DNA of 64,000 bases from Cephalotus follicularis (GCA_001972305.1 BDDD01005119.1:22848-86847); one strand, 5' to 3'; shown: positions 10,961 to 22,740, numbered from the stretch's first letter. Notes: a model not told the origin generated them from the sequence alone. Program-made: numbers and translations.

Positions 10961-11906
10961 TGATATGGGAAAAATTAAGTTAAATAAAAAACAAACACGT
11001 GTCCTCATGCAAGCACTGCCAGGTGTCCAAGGGACTCAATAATTGATGAACTAAAGACAGAGGAAGTCTGTTAGCAAAAGAAACAGCAATATAAGGAGGA
11101 CTCTTCCTCGGCATAAGTGCCGAGGACACACCCAATGGTTCCAGTACCAAGATCAATTTCCTCAGCATAAGAGCCGAGGGTCAGTCCAGTAATCATCACA
11201 CAAATTTTCATCCTCCTCGGCTTCAGGTCCGAGGACACCACTGAAGCATATTGCTGAAGACACCCTCGGCCACATAACAGGCCATCTATTTCAAGTGCAA
11301 ATCTATAGAAGCAGAAGACTACATCCAAGGTGTAAGGGCTGAGGACTCCCTCAGCCCAGAGAATCTACCAGACATAGTTCCCCCTACAGTTTTGCAAACG
11401 GAGGACCTCAACCTTATCTATGGGATAAGGGGATTAACTTCAACAGATCTCACGGGATCTACACTTATCCAAACAAGAAGATAAGATAGGGATAACCATC
11501 AATAAGGAAAGGAGATAATTAAGGAGACGATAAAGGAAAGAAGAGATAATTCAGGTGGAGATAAGGGAAATCCCGAGATCCTCGGAATTTCCTTAGGGGA
11601 CAGTCATCAACTCCGAATTTCATGCTCAATCAGTTACAAAACATCACTATAAATACAAGTTCAACGACTGAACAAAGGTCAGCAATTTTCACATTCAAGA
11701 GAACCTTATTTTCTCTGCACTTTGTCTAACTTGAGCATCGGAGTGTCCCCGGGAGAACAACCTCCTGGACTTCCACCATTTTTGTTACCTTGTGCAGGGA
11801 TCCGAGATCAACATCTTCCTCAAGGCATTCATTGGCTAGTGTTTCTCTTAACAAATAAAAGTCCTCCACGTAGGATACTGTTGAGAGAAGGATTTCTGTA
11901 TCAACA
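10961..11906 (+). repeat. 3' LTR of Tat copy 1
   Basis: 946 bp, nearly identical to 1583-2528, with two compensating single-base indels. TATA box at 11648-11655. It is followed by the right target duplication GTTCT at 11907-11911. Confidence 0.95.
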
Positions 11907-12053
11907 GTTCTCATTTTGTTTGAGTGTCTCTACAAGTCTCCATTCTTGTTTTTCATTCTTCTTCTTTGCAAGTTATGTAAAAAACATTATATATAAAAAA
12001 GCATTGTAATTCTAACAAAAGAGATTAAAGAAATCACTAGAGGTATAATGGTA

Positions 12054-12079
12054 ATATATATATATATATATATATATAT
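12054..12079. repeat. (TA)n microsatellite
   Basis: An uninterrupted TA run of about 26 bp, a likely length polymorphism. Confidence 0.9.
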
Positions 12080-12360
12080 CCTTTCGTTTCTTTTCTACTA
12101 TTTAAACAAACATAAATTATTTATATTATTCATCAAAACAAAAAATAAACGGTTTCTCTTCTTATCATTTCTTTTATTTTATTTTCTTTAGGTATTTACC
12201 CTTACCCTTATATATATATTTTTCTTTTCTTTCTAAAACTTAAAAACGTAGTCTAAATAAAAACTACGCATGTATGCCCTCATTTCCTTTTTTATTTTAT
12301 TTGTTCATTATATAGAAGCACTCTCCTCAATTTAGAAGCTATATATTTTCACTACTAATA

Positions 12361-12486
12361 ATGAGAATTTCGACTGTTTTGCAGGCTCTTGAACTTGAAC
12401 TAGCCAAAAACAGAATTTTTGATATGTATGAATCAAGTTTTACATCGGCTAGCTATGGCTTCAGTTATGGACCTAACAACTTATAG
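12361..12486 (+). CDS. Possible orphan terminal exon (41 codons)
   Basis: An ORF from ATG 12361 to TAG 12484-12486. Within it TGTTTTGCAG looks like a 3' splice acceptor (AG at 12383-12384), followed by 33 codons of convincing coding composition (ALELELAKNR..., then a Ser/Tyr/Gly-rich end) and a stop. No matching upstream exons are visible between 11907 and 12360 or left of the Tat element. It may be a captured or stranded last exon, or a chance ORF. I do not recognise the protein. Confidence 0.25.
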   Translation: MRISTVLQALELELAKNRIFDMYESSFTSASYGFSYGPNNL

Positions 12487-14083
12487 AAGGACCCCCTCTA
12501 GCTACTTCAACCATCCAAAACCTAAATATTTATATAGCCAATGATTCAACAACAGACTCCCCCAGGCCCCCTACCAAATTTGGTTACTCAATTCATTATC
12601 ATGCATCCTGTGTCAATAGAAACTATTAAAGCAATCATCTACTTAATTAATAATTATCCTGTTTGGTTGTTGTTAAGAAAGAAGTATATATCACAATTAT
12701 GAAAATAATTTCCACGATTCAATGTGGAATTATTAAAGAGTACCAAAAGGCTGAAGAATCCATGTTTTTAAAAAAAAAGAAAAAAGAAGATAATAATAAT
12801 AAAAAAGTTGTCGAAAAAAGAGAGGTTACAGTGTCCCTTAGCTAACATCGATGCCAAATATTGGTGGATAACGCACATGAACTTGTGTGATTGCAATTGG
12901 TTTCGATTCCTAGTAACTTCTTTAATTGTTTCATAGGAGCTCTCAAAAATTAGTATTGACCACAAATAAAAACAGCTTTAATTCGTAAAATCACTAAAAA
13001 GGTCACAAAAAGAGAGTTAAGTAAAAAATTGATGTGAATCAATTAAAGACAGTATTTAGGGAACATCACACTGCACATAACAAAGCAGGTACTAAAAGAT
13101 AGAATAACGATACTAATAGTGATTTTTTTTTTATAAAATATAATCGGCAGTATAAGTGTCAATACATCATCGATGATTTTGAAATATTATCAATGATTTT
13201 TTTGATTTTTATTAAACAATCATAAATGATGTATTAATAGCTGAATTACTGTTAATATACTGTTAAAAAAACTACTTTCAACAATATTATTTAAGATAGA
13301 TAGCAACAGATTATTAGTGAAGTCAAGTTGTTGATTAACAAAAGATACTCCAATGCATGCGAAAGAGCTTTTCGTAAAGAAAAAGAGAAAGCGAAAGGAA
13401 GAGGAAAAAGATGAAAGCAGCCATAAGGATTGTCACCTGCAAATAAAAACTTTTGAAAGGCAGAATTAGCAGGCAAAGCCATTTAAGTAAGAGCTCATTC
13501 ATTTCTATTGTCTCCCATTCTTGGACAATGGCCTAGTTCATACAAATACAATGAATGATTTGGCTGTAGAGTTGCCGGTGAGGATAACCTAGGACTCAGT
13601 GAAACAAAATCTGTATCTTGTCAGACGTCAAATTTGCATAATCATATTATCTTTATTAATTGTTTTGTGGATTAATAGATAATAATCAAATGGATGTATT
13701 TTTTTTTTTTTACGAATAAGTTAGTAAAATCTCATTTGTGACAATTGATCACAAATAATTTTTTTTCATTTTATATGTGACATCACCTGTTTGAATCTAT
13801 AAATATGTTATTTATTTATTTATTTATTTGTTCATCATTTATAATTTGAATCACTAAATCAATACCATAATCTTTCAATTACATTTAACACGTACAAATA
13901 CAAAGATATCAAATGATTTTCGTAACCTTGAAACATTTTTTACTTATCTCATTATTATACTATTGAATATTTTTATGTCTACATATACAAGTAAGTTATC
14001 ATTTATTCATTCATTCAATTTTAATCTAACGACGTGTTTGAGTTCTACTATATTAATAGAAGATAATTCTTTTCTCGCTGTAG

Positions 14084-14400
14084 TGTTATAAATTTAGACT
14101 GATTGACACGCACAAACTAATGCAGAAAATTAAAGCAACACAACAGAAATACGTGGTTCGGTCATAAGACATACGTCCACGGCGAGATCACTCCGATCTC
14201 AGGCGATTCCACTAAGATTGATAAACCGAGTACAAGCCAGTACTCTCAAAATACTCAGTCACACCTCCCACACTCACCGTGTTTATATGCTTATTCTCAA
14301 TACTAAGAACAAACTATGTTAAAACCCTAGTTGACATAGGGCTTAACATAAAACATGGCCCAAAACCCAGGTCCACACTAATTTGACTCCAGTTTTAACA
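14084..14400 (-). repeat. 3' LTR of the copia element (left)
   Basis: 317 bp, TGTTATAAAT to TTTTAACA. It is followed on its right by the minus-strand polypurine tract. Confidence 0.9.
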
Positions 14401-14419
14401 ATCTCCCACTTGGAGTCAA
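14401..14419 (-). other. Polypurine tract of the copia element
   Basis: On the minus strand this reads GACTCCAAGTGGGAGAT directly before the 3' LTR, a classic copia polypurine tract. Confidence 0.8.
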
Positions 14420-14463
14420 AAATGGGTGCAACATCCCTGCACACTGGGATGTAAAAAATTCTA

Positions 14464-17400
14464 CTATGTAACACCAATAGAAGCTGAGCAAAAACTCAAC
14501 TTCTCTTTGTCCACCACCTTTGTCAGCATATCTGCTACATTCTGAGAAGTGTGAATCTTCTCCAAGTTCACCAAACCTTCTTCCAATGCAGTACGAATAA
14601 AATGATATCTTCGCCTGATATGCTTCGTACGAGAATGAAATGCGGAGTTCTTAGCAAGATGCAGGGCACTCTGACTGTCCGTCCAAAGAGTTCCAACTTC
14701 CTGCTTTTGAGCCAAATCTTTAAGATACTCCTGTAACCATATGAACTCCTTAGTAGCTTCAGTGATGGCCACATACTCCGCTTCTGTGGTGGATAAGGCT
14801 ACCACTGGCTGCAACTTGGACATCCAACTGACTGTTGTCCCACCAATGGTAAAAACAAAACCAGTGGTACTCTTACCACTATCCAAATCACTTGCCATGT
14901 CTGCATCAACAAAACCCTGCAAACAAGAACTAGACTTCCCAAAGTTCAAGCAATACCTGGAAGTTCCCTTCAAGTATCTGAGCAACCATTTCACTGCTTC
15001 ACAATGATTCTTCCCTGGATTACTCATGTACCTACTAACCACTCCCACTGCTTGAGCAATGTCTGGTATTGTGCAAACCATAACATACATTAAGCTACCA
15101 ATAACTCAAGCATAAGGTACTCTCTCCATACTCTTCTGCTCTTCCGCTGTTTTAGGACCATCATCCTTGGTCAACCTGAAGTGCCTAGCAAGAGGTTGAG
15201 ATACCGGTTTAGCATCCTGCATGTTGAACCTCTTAAGTATCTTCTTAACATAGTCCTGCTAAGTCAACTTAAGTGTACAATTCTTCCTGTCCCTAAAGAT
15301 CTTCATACCAAGTATCTCTCTGGCTTCACCAAGATCTTTCATCTCAAGTGCCTCTGCTAAATCCTTCTTCAATCTCCTGATATCCTCCATGCTTGTACCA
15401 GCAACTAACATATCATCAACATATAACAGAAGAATCAAGAAATTATCTTCCGATGTCTTCCTGAAATATACACAGTGATCACTCTCGCATCTACTGAACT
15501 GATGTCTCACCATGAAGCTGTCAAAATTTAAATACCACTGCCTAGGAGCCAGTTTCAACCCGTACAAGCTCTTCTTCAATCTGCATACTAGATTCTTCTT
15601 CGCACTGACTTCAAAACCCTCAGGCAGCTGCATGTAAATCTCTTCATCCAAATCACCATGAAGAAAAGCTGTCTTCACATCTAGTTGTTCTAGATATAGA
15701 TCCTTCATAGCCACAATGCTCATCACAGCTCTGATCGAAGTCATCTTCACAACTGGCGAAAAAATCTCATCATAATCAATGCCATTCTTCTGTGCAAACC
15801 CTTTTACAACAAGTCTAGCCTTGTACCTCTGTCTACCATCAGCTTCATTCTTGATTCTGTAGACCCATTTGCTCTAAAGAGGTTTTCACCCATCTGGAAG
15901 TTTAACTAACTCCCAAGTCTGATTCTTAGTCAAGGAGTCCATCTCCTCCTTCATTGCCTACTCCCACTCAATCCGAGTATCTACCTCTAGTGCCTCATCT
16001 AGAGTCTCAGGCTCACTAGCATCAGTATATAGAATATGATTCAAAACGGGAGAATATCTCTCTGGAGCTCGTCTCTCTCTGATGCTTCTCCTCAAATGTG
16101 AAGATGGTATAGCAACCTCAGGCTCATCTCCCTGAACTGACTCTAGAGCAGCTTCATCATTCACTTGGACATTCTCTTTTATCGCCGGAGTACCTCTCAA
16201 ATCTAACTTAACCTGCTCAGATTTCTCTACACCATCAGAACTGGGAGCATATCTGTTTTTGTATAACTTCAGCTCATTGAAGACTACATCTCTGCTCCTA
16301 ACAACCTTCTTAGCAGCACTATCCCAAAGACGGAAACCATACCCATTCTCATCGTAGCCAAGAAAATAACATTTCCTTGATTTGGGATCAAGCTTTCCCC
16401 TGCACTCACTATCAACATGCACAAAATCTTCACAGCCAAATACTCTCAAATAGTTGTAGTTCACTGGTTTACCTGTCCAAGCTTCCTCTAGAACTCCACT
16501 GTCTAGTGCTGTAGAGGGACTACGGTTAATGAGATACACCGCAGTAGAAACAGCTTCTGCCCAACAGAACAATGGTAACCCTGCATGCAATCTCATAGCT
16601 CTGGCACGCTCCATAATTTTTCTGTTTATCCTCTCCGCAACTCCATTCTCCTGGGGCGTCCTGGGAGGAGTTTTGATTCTCCTGATCCCAGCTTTCTTGC
16701 AGAACTGCTCAAACTCACCACTGCAGTATTCACCTTTATTGTCTGACTTCAGACACTTCAATTTCTTTCCAGTCTCATTTTCAACCGAAACTTTCCACAT
16801 TCTGAATGTACTAAACACATCTAACTTGTTTCTGATTGTGTAGATCCAAGTCTTACTCGTAGCATCATCTATGAAGGTGACGTAATAATGTGCTCCACCC
16901 ATCGAGGCAATATTTGTTGGTCCCCATACATCTGTATGCACTAGCTCAAGCTTCTCTTGCTTTCTTTCTGGACCAACCTTCAGAAATCTCACCCGCTTCT
17001 GTTTGTCGAGTACACAGCTCTCACAAAACTCATGATTAATCTCCTTTAGCTCTGGCAACGCTTTCCGTGAATGTAGAATCTTCATTCCTATTTCACTCAT
17101 ATGCCCCAGCCTCAAATGCCATATTCTGGAGTCAATCTGTGCTGTGTAGTTCACCGAAGCATAACTCAAATCAGTAAGCAGATACAATGTACCAACCTGC
17201 TTTCCTCTAGCTATTCTGAACCTTCCATGAGTAATCTCCAAAAATAGTCTTGTACCCCTCATTATCAAGCGCACTAGTTGATACGAGGTTTCTTCTCAAC
17301 TCCGGAATATATCTGACACCATTCAGAGTCCACTTCGTTCCATTTGGTAGCCGCAAAATGACCTTACCCATTCCTGCAACTGGACTGGGATGATTATCAC

Positions 17401-18367
17401 CCAACAACACTTCACCAAAATCTCCACTTGTGTACTCATAGAAGAAATCTCTCTGGGATGTAGAATAAAATGATGCTCCAGAATCAATCACCCAATGCTT
17501 ACTGATTGTAGCACAAACTGTAGCCACCAGAGACTCTCTCACATCTTCACCGACTATATTTGCTTCTGCTGGTCTATTCTCAGAACCTGGCTTACCATTC
17601 TTCGCCCAACAGTCCTTCTTCAAGTGCCCTATTTTACCACAGTACCAGCACTCTATCTTCTTCTCAGGACCTCTACTCTGAGACCTCCCTCTGGACTTCT
17701 TTATTTCTTTGCTTCTTCCTCTTTGCCTGCTTTGCCGTTTACCCTTGTTCTGTGCATTCAGAGCAAGACCTGCTGATGAAATCTCCCCCGAGTTCTTCCT
17801 CCTGGTCACCTCACTCAAGATCTTAGCAGTAACATCCTTAAACCTCAATTTTTCTGTGCGAGGAACTGAATTGCTCACAGCTGTCACAAGAGGATCCCAA
17901 TCCTCCGGCAATGAACAAAGAAAAGCAAGTGCAACTAACTCATCATCAAACTCTATCTGAACCAACGCGAGTTGTGTAATCACAGTATTAAAGTCATTTA
18001 AGTGATTATGCATGGTAGTCGCTGCAGAGTACTTCATACTGAACAATTTCTTCATAAGATATACCTTGTTCGTAGCAGAGGGAGTTTCACACAACCTAGA
18101 TAGTGCATCTATAAATCCCTTTGTCGTAGTCTCCTTTCTGACATTGGATATCACTGAATTCGCCACAGTCAGCCTGACTACTCCTAGAGCTTTTCTGTCA
18201 AGCAAATCCCAATCTTCATCAGTCATTTTCTCCGGCTTCTTTTTCTTCCCTTGCAGAGCTAAATACAGATTATCCTCCTGATACAGGATATCCTCGATAT
18301 TGTCTTTCCACAGTCCGAAATTATCACCTGAGAATTTTTCAATTTTTGTTGACTCCTCAATAGCTCC
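14464..18367 (-). pseudogene. Copia gag-pol polyprotein, broken
   Basis: Reading leftward from about 18367: gag with a retro-copia core, then the knuckle CWYCGKIGHLKKDC (about 17610-17655); protease with DSGAS (about 17480); integrase with HHCC region (about 17120-16990), HTDVWGP, SDN and PQENGVAERINR (about 16640); RT with YVDD (about 15410-15425); and RNase H ending near 14464. Breaks: a frameshift near 17210-17240 just after protease, stops at 15958-15960, two in the next 90 bp upstream of RT, 15257-15259 and about 15107. No ATG precedes gag in frame: the open frame runs back to TAA near 18380, behind ten T residues. The normally glycine-rich SDNGGEY motif reads SDNKGEY. Confidence 0.9.
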
Positions 18368-19015
18368 TAAAAAAAAAACTGATTACTTTCAATTTTTTTT
18401 ACTGTTTATGTCTGATTACTTTTATTTTATTTTATTTTTTAAAACTGCTGACGTCACCTAAACCAGTTGCAACATACCAGGCCGCACCGACCTTCTTCTC
18501 CGGTAACCCTGCAACTTCCGAACACCGTCAACCACCGCTGATATCCAGTCAACGTCACCCGAAAAATCTCGCGTTCTCCTTCCTGGCGAGCACCACCAGA
18601 TCGCGTCTCACGATCCACAACCATATCGACACCAGTTCTCTTGAACGATGGCGTACCTCGAGTTCGTTGAAGACCTCCACTGCCGACCAAAACAGAAACC
18701 ACAAACCAGGAATCTGCACCTTCCTTCAGACCACCGTGAGTGAGCAAACCAGATCACGCTTCACAGATCTGCAACTGCCGACAACCACAGACCTCAGATC
18801 TTCTTGTTCGATCTGCCACTGATAAGTAGAAAGCCAGACCCAATAGTCCAATCTCTTTCAATGTATTCGAGAGCTCCGCACCTGCACAATAACCCGATTG
18901 ACCAAAGCACAGATGGACAACACCTTCAATCCAAAGAGCCGATTCGAAAAATTACACAGTGAAATCCAAAATCTTGGACCTTTTGTCTGCCAATCAAAAA
19001 TTGCCACTCATCCTA
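18368..19015 (-). other. 5' leader of the copia element
   Basis: Non-coding leader between the primer site and gag. A stretch of ten T followed by AG (minus strand, ending at about 18368) resembles a splice acceptor immediately before gag. No upstream exon could be confirmed. Confidence 0.4.
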
Positions 19016-19027
19016 GCTCTGATACCA
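19016..19027 (-). other. Primer-binding site (initiator tRNA-Met) of the copia element
   Basis: On the minus strand it reads TGGTATCAGAGC, complementary to the 3' end of plant initiator tRNA-Met, two bases from the LTR. Confidence 0.9.
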
Positions 19028-19029
19028 AT

Positions 19030-19373
19030 TGTTATAAATTTAGACTGATTGACACACACAAACTAGTGCAGAAAATTAAAGCAACACAAGAGAAATACGT
19101 GGTTCGGTCATAAAATCTACATCCACGGTGAGATCACTCCGATCTCAGGCGATTCCACTAAGATTGATAAACCGAGTACAAGCCAACACTCTCACAATAC
19201 TCAGTCACACCTCCCACACTCACTGTGTTTGTATGCTTATTCTCACTACTAAGAACAAACTATGTTAAAACCCTAGTTAACATAGGGCTTAACATAAAAC
19301 ATGGCCCAAAAGACCACTACCCATCCCATGGCCCAAAACCCAGGTCCACACTAATTTGACTCCAGTTTTAACA
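19030..19373 (-). repeat. 5' LTR of the copia element (right)
   Basis: 344 bp, homologous to 14084-14400. It carries about 27 extra bases near 19312-19338 that duplicate the local CATGGCCCAAAA motif. Confidence 0.9.
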
Positions 19374-20149
19374 TGTAGTAGTAGTGGTAAACTAATGACA
19401 GTAGTAGTTGCAGACTAATGTCAAATTTGCAAGCAAAAACATCTATTATTATGTCATATCTATTTTCAACTTGACAAATTTAACAAGTTTATCAAGCACA
19501 TAACGCTTAGGTTTTGTAATTGTTTTTTCTTTCTTGATAAATATTGCAGATTTTATTGAATTATCTTAATTATACTCTATTTACATCACACATTCTATCA
19601 ATCTTTATATTTCTCTAATGATATCCTCACCAGTATACATTGAAAGATGATCAAAATGTTGAGCCAATTAGTAAAAAAAATTGCAACCTTGATGCATTTT
19701 TCAGAGGCATGAACAATTATAAAACATTAATTGAATCACTTCAATTAATTTGAGTATCAGTAATAGTTAATTTAAGCATCATTAATCATTAATTTGGGCA
19801 TGTAGCAATCAATTTTTGTTTATTTAATTGAGTGAATAGTTGTGGAGGGAAGATTATGTAAAGGAGAAAAAAATGATAGAATAAAAACATGAGAACGTAA
19901 TAGGTGAGTGTTTGAATATGAGTAACTGTCATGACAATTGATTTTAAACGTGAGATTAGTGATGTTAAATGACTTATATCTTGACAATATTTTCTTCTTT
20001 CTTATACTAGCTTTAAGGTTTTTTATATATATGTTTAATATATGTGTTTTTTTAAAAGAACTTGAAAAGACCCCGAATGAGGTCATTCTATTTATACTTT
20101 ATATATAGTATAGATTAGTCATATGGGCACATACGGTGCATATGCAATC
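19374..20149. other. Intergenic, nothing recognised
   Basis: AT-rich sequence after the copia target duplication. No ORF with protein-like composition, no element ends and no RNA gene seen. Confidence 0.5.
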
Positions 20150-20690
20150 TACAAGTTCATGCTTGTGGTGCTTCACAACGTTTATGATAAGGAACATGTA
20201 TTTAGATACAATATCGAATTTGACCATGTTTATGGATTCGCTATTCAAGACTTGTAGCAAAACCGACCAGTCTAAGACCCAAAAAGCCTTCTCAATGGGA
20301 ACTTCCACTACTTCCTGTGAGAGCAGATTGAGATCATAGTCCTATCCAGGCTTTGAGCTCAATGAGCTTGAACCTCGAACCATATTGGATTGGATGACCC
20401 CGGCTAAGCCCGGGAAACCGTTTACCACCCACTCATCCCAACAATCAAAATGAAGGCCCTTGGCTTGAAGGACAATTAGAAGAATAAGTAGAATCAGTTT
20501 GATTCTTCTAATATGTCTTGTTGTCTATCTCGTAAATCTATAATCATATCAAGAATATGTTTGTTAGGGCTCAAAAAAATTAATCAAATTCAGCACTAAA
20601 CCAAAGTGAGTAAAATTGATGTATTTGTGTATCTTTGATTGGCACTATGAAGCATGATAGTTCATATATTTAACCGATGATCGCTGTTTA
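20150..20690 (+). repeat. Dispersed repeat, copy A (unclassified, about 0.5 kb)
   Basis: Shares about 500 bp with 28647-29170 (same strand) and parts with 45150-45503 (opposite strand). Anchors include AAGTTCATG at the left, CAAGACTTGTAGCAAAACCG in the middle and TTGATGTATTTGTGTATC at the right. One frame shows degraded protein-like sequence (VYDKEHVFRYNIEFDHVYGF) broken by stops. No LTR ends or terminal inverted repeats seen. Confidence 0.75.
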
Positions 20691-20870
20691 TAAATGAAAA
20701 ATCATCAGAGTGTTATGAAAAGTACATCATAAGACGTTACAATAATTCAAAGGACTGAGTAACGTGCCTTGAGATATATGTGGCGCCATCATATTATGAG
20801 CTTTACAAATGAGCCATGAATGAACTTCTTGGAGCACCATGATGCCTCCTACGAAAAATATCTGCATCTA

Positions 20871-21005
20871 TTGGAATACCAATTCCCGCTTTGAGGGAAA
20901 CGTTAATCCCATATTTTATTGGAATACCAATTCTTACCTTGAGAGGGACGTTAATCCCATATTTTATTGGAATATATATTCTTTCTACGAAGGGGAGTCA
21001 ATATT
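20871..21005 (+). repeat. Tandem 48-bp repeat, 2.8 units
   Basis: Units start at 20871, 20919 and 20967 with TTGGAATA. The first two also share ACGTTAATCCCATATTTTA. The third unit is degraded. Confidence 0.8.
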
Positions 21006-21399
21006 AACCATTTTAAATCCTTCAAATCCTTTCCTTTCAATTTTAGGTTAAAACCTCCCAATTATAGCATATAAACCCTAACATTCAATTCAATCAATTT
21101 CAATCCATAATAACACAACATACATGTGCATATATGTGTAATCATAAGCATATTTAGATAAAGAAGGTTTCTATCAAAGATTGAAGTTTGAATCTTGATC
21201 CTAGGTTGAGAAAAGTGAGAAAAAACTCAAGTTCTTGGTCTATGGAGCTTCAATCTAATGTTAATCCATGTTTTGATCAATCAACAACCCATTCCCTATG
21301 ATTCTTGGTCCAAATCAGTAGCCAAATGGTGTTTTTGGGGAAGTTTGGTAGAGAGAGGGGGAGAGAGGCGAGTGAGAGAAAGAGAATAGAGAGAAATGA

Positions 21400-21638
21400 G
21401 AGTTTATGTTGTTTTGGGTTCTATTTATAGGTCTCTCACTAATATCTACCACATGCATAATCAATATCGTAAATGGACATACAGTCAAACCATATGAGTA
21501 TTGAAAATACCTCCATACCATCCATAACCATATGCACAATAATCATGCATATTATTCGTAAACCATGCCATATGATACAAATTATGCTAAAGCAAGTAGG
21601 GGCTGTTTCGGGATGTTACATTGTCCCCTCATTAAAAG
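21400..21638 (-). repeat. Edge of a gypsy LTR plus polypurine tract (minus strand), truncated
   Basis: The stretch ends TTTCGGGATGTTACA at 21620, followed by TTGTCCCCTCATTAAAAG. On the minus strand this is a polypurine tract followed by an LTR starting TGTAACATCCCGAAA. A minus-strand TATA (CTATAAATAG) lies near 21421-21430. The other LTR edge was not found and no coding region follows, because the Sirevirus LTR begins 20 bp further on. Confidence 0.35.
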
Positions 21639-21658
21639 AATCTGGTCTCTAGATTCAC

Positions 21659-22740
21659 TGAAGGGAATGTATGGCAACCTTAAATAACAATGTTGTATGC
21701 GGAAAATACAACTTATGACAATGAATCTAAACAATCACACAACAAACAATTAAACAATGATAAGTAAAGAGATAAGGGATAGAGAGTGTGCAAACAAATT
21801 TATAGTGGTTCGGTAAATCCGTGCCTACGTCCATTTTCTCAAGAATCCCTTGAGTTTCCATTAGAATCCACTAGCCACCTTTGATTTTCGGCTTACGGGT
21901 GCAAATCAAACAAACCACCTTACACTTGATTTTGGGTTCCGGGTGCAAATAAATAAACACCTTACAAGGGTTCACTCCCCTCAAATACAAACAATGATAA
22001 AAGTGATTTGTGTTGTGTTTTCAATAACCTCTCAAAGGTTGGATATGAAAGTTATAGCTAGTTACAAGCTTTGAATATGATTTGAAAGATGTAGAATTGC
22101 TCTTGAGTTGCTTGGAAGAAATGTGTATTGTCTTAATATCCACACCTTGCAATGATACCCCATTCTTCCTTTTATAGACATGCTCCAACGGATCTATTTT
22201 TAGGCAATCAGATCAAATCCAGTCGACTGGATTTTCCTTGCAGTCGGCTGGGCAAAATGTTGTGCATTTGTAATTATAGCCGTTGGAGAGAGGCAGTCGG
22301 TTGGATGGACTGGGCAGTCGACTGGATGCCTTGGCAGTCGACTGATGCTCTGTTCCAGTCGGCTGTCTGAGCTGAAAATTGGATTTCCAAAGCTACTGGT
22401 TGAATTGTGCACCTCTTGGCAGTCGACTGGGAAGCCTTGGCAGTCGACTGGATTGTCACAGCAGTCGACTGGATGTCTGAGGTAGTCGGCTGGCTGGAGT
22501 GCAAGTTCCAGGTCTGGGTTTATTTGAAGGTCCAGTCGGCTGTTCATCCTTGGGCAGTCGGCTGGATTGCCTGTATCTGCAATTTATACCTTTGCAACAC
22601 TTTCAACATGCAACCAAGTGAGTATATCAATTTGTATGATATCAAAACATGCATATAAGTGTTTCTTGATTATTACTTTGTTTGTTAATCATCGAAACAT
22701 AATATTTAAACATAATTAAAGGGGTGGCAAATAGTCAACA
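21659..22740 (-). repeat. 3' LTR of the Sirevirus (left), with palindrome array
   Basis: About 1.08 kb, TGAAGGGAATG to AGTCAACA. The part from about 22160 to 22740 is absent from the truncated right LTR. It carries about 12 copies of the CAGTCGACTGG-type motif (22219-22567). Confidence 0.8.
22219..22567. repeat. Array of about 12 CAGTCGACTG-type palindromes
   Basis: Irregularly spaced copies of CAGTCGACTG or CAGTCGGCTG. Six or seven are the perfect 10-bp palindrome. Neighbouring bases are partly conserved too (often GG before, GGAT after). Spacing is roughly 15-60 bp. The position within the LTR matches the multiplied palindrome described for Sireviruses. Confidence 0.85.

Larger units (their letters stand above)
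1583..11906 (+). mobile_element. Complete Ty3/gypsy Tat-lineage LTR retrotransposon (copy 1)
   Basis: This is a full-length 10,324-bp element. The two LTRs are each 946 bp, start TG, end CA, and differ at only about a dozen positions by eye (about 1%), so insertion is recent. A perfect 5-bp target duplication GTTCT flanks it (1578-1582 and 11907-11911). Order: 5' LTR, primer site, gag-protease-RT-RNase H-second RNase H-integrase, a 1.5-kb spacer, an antisense ORF, a polypurine tract and the 3' LTR. The extra RNase H domain after the usual one, the TGGCGCC-type primer site and the antisense ORF together point to the Tat lineage. The reading frame carries three disabling changes, so this copy cannot make its own polyprotein. 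If mobile at all it would need proteins from another copy. Confidence 0.95.
11912..14083. other. Intergenic region between Tat copy 1 and the copia element
   Basis: AT-rich. It contains a (TA)n microsatellite near 12054-12079, a possible orphan exon at 12361-12486, a weak membrane-helix-coding stretch on the minus strand near 13344-13436, and a (TTTA)n tract near 13806-13830. No complete gene is seen. The last five bases (14079-14083, TGTAG) are the copia target duplication. Confidence 0.5.
14084..19373 (-). mobile_element. Complete but decayed Ty1/copia element (Tork/Tnt1-like), minus strand
   Basis: A 5,290-bp element flanked by a perfect 5-bp duplication TGTAG (14079-14083 and 19374-19378). 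LTRs at 14084-14400 and 19030-19373 start TG, end CA, and differ by about 15 substitutions in 317 bp plus a roughly 27-bp insertion in the right one. The primer site is complementary to initiator tRNA-Met, and the domain order protease-integrase-RT-RNase H is typical of copia. The coding region has several stops and a frameshift, so it is dead. Confidence 0.93.

Noticed and set aside
13341-13436. Minus-strand stretch coding a hydrophobic helix after a TTTGCAG acceptor-like site
   Set aside because: Only about 30 codons, pyrimidine-rich DNA gives Leu/Phe by chance, and no neighbouring exons were found.
18454-18747. 97-codon minus-strand ORF in the copia leader
   Set aside because: No gag similarity and it cannot be spliced in frame to gag at the T-tract acceptor; treated as leader.
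19312-19338. Extra 27 bp in the right copia LTR as a small insertion element
   Set aside because: It is a local duplication around CATGGCCCAAAA without termini or target duplication.
22219-22567. CRISPR-like array of short repeats
   Set aside because: Spacing is irregular, repeats are 10-bp palindromes, and this is plant LTR sequence.
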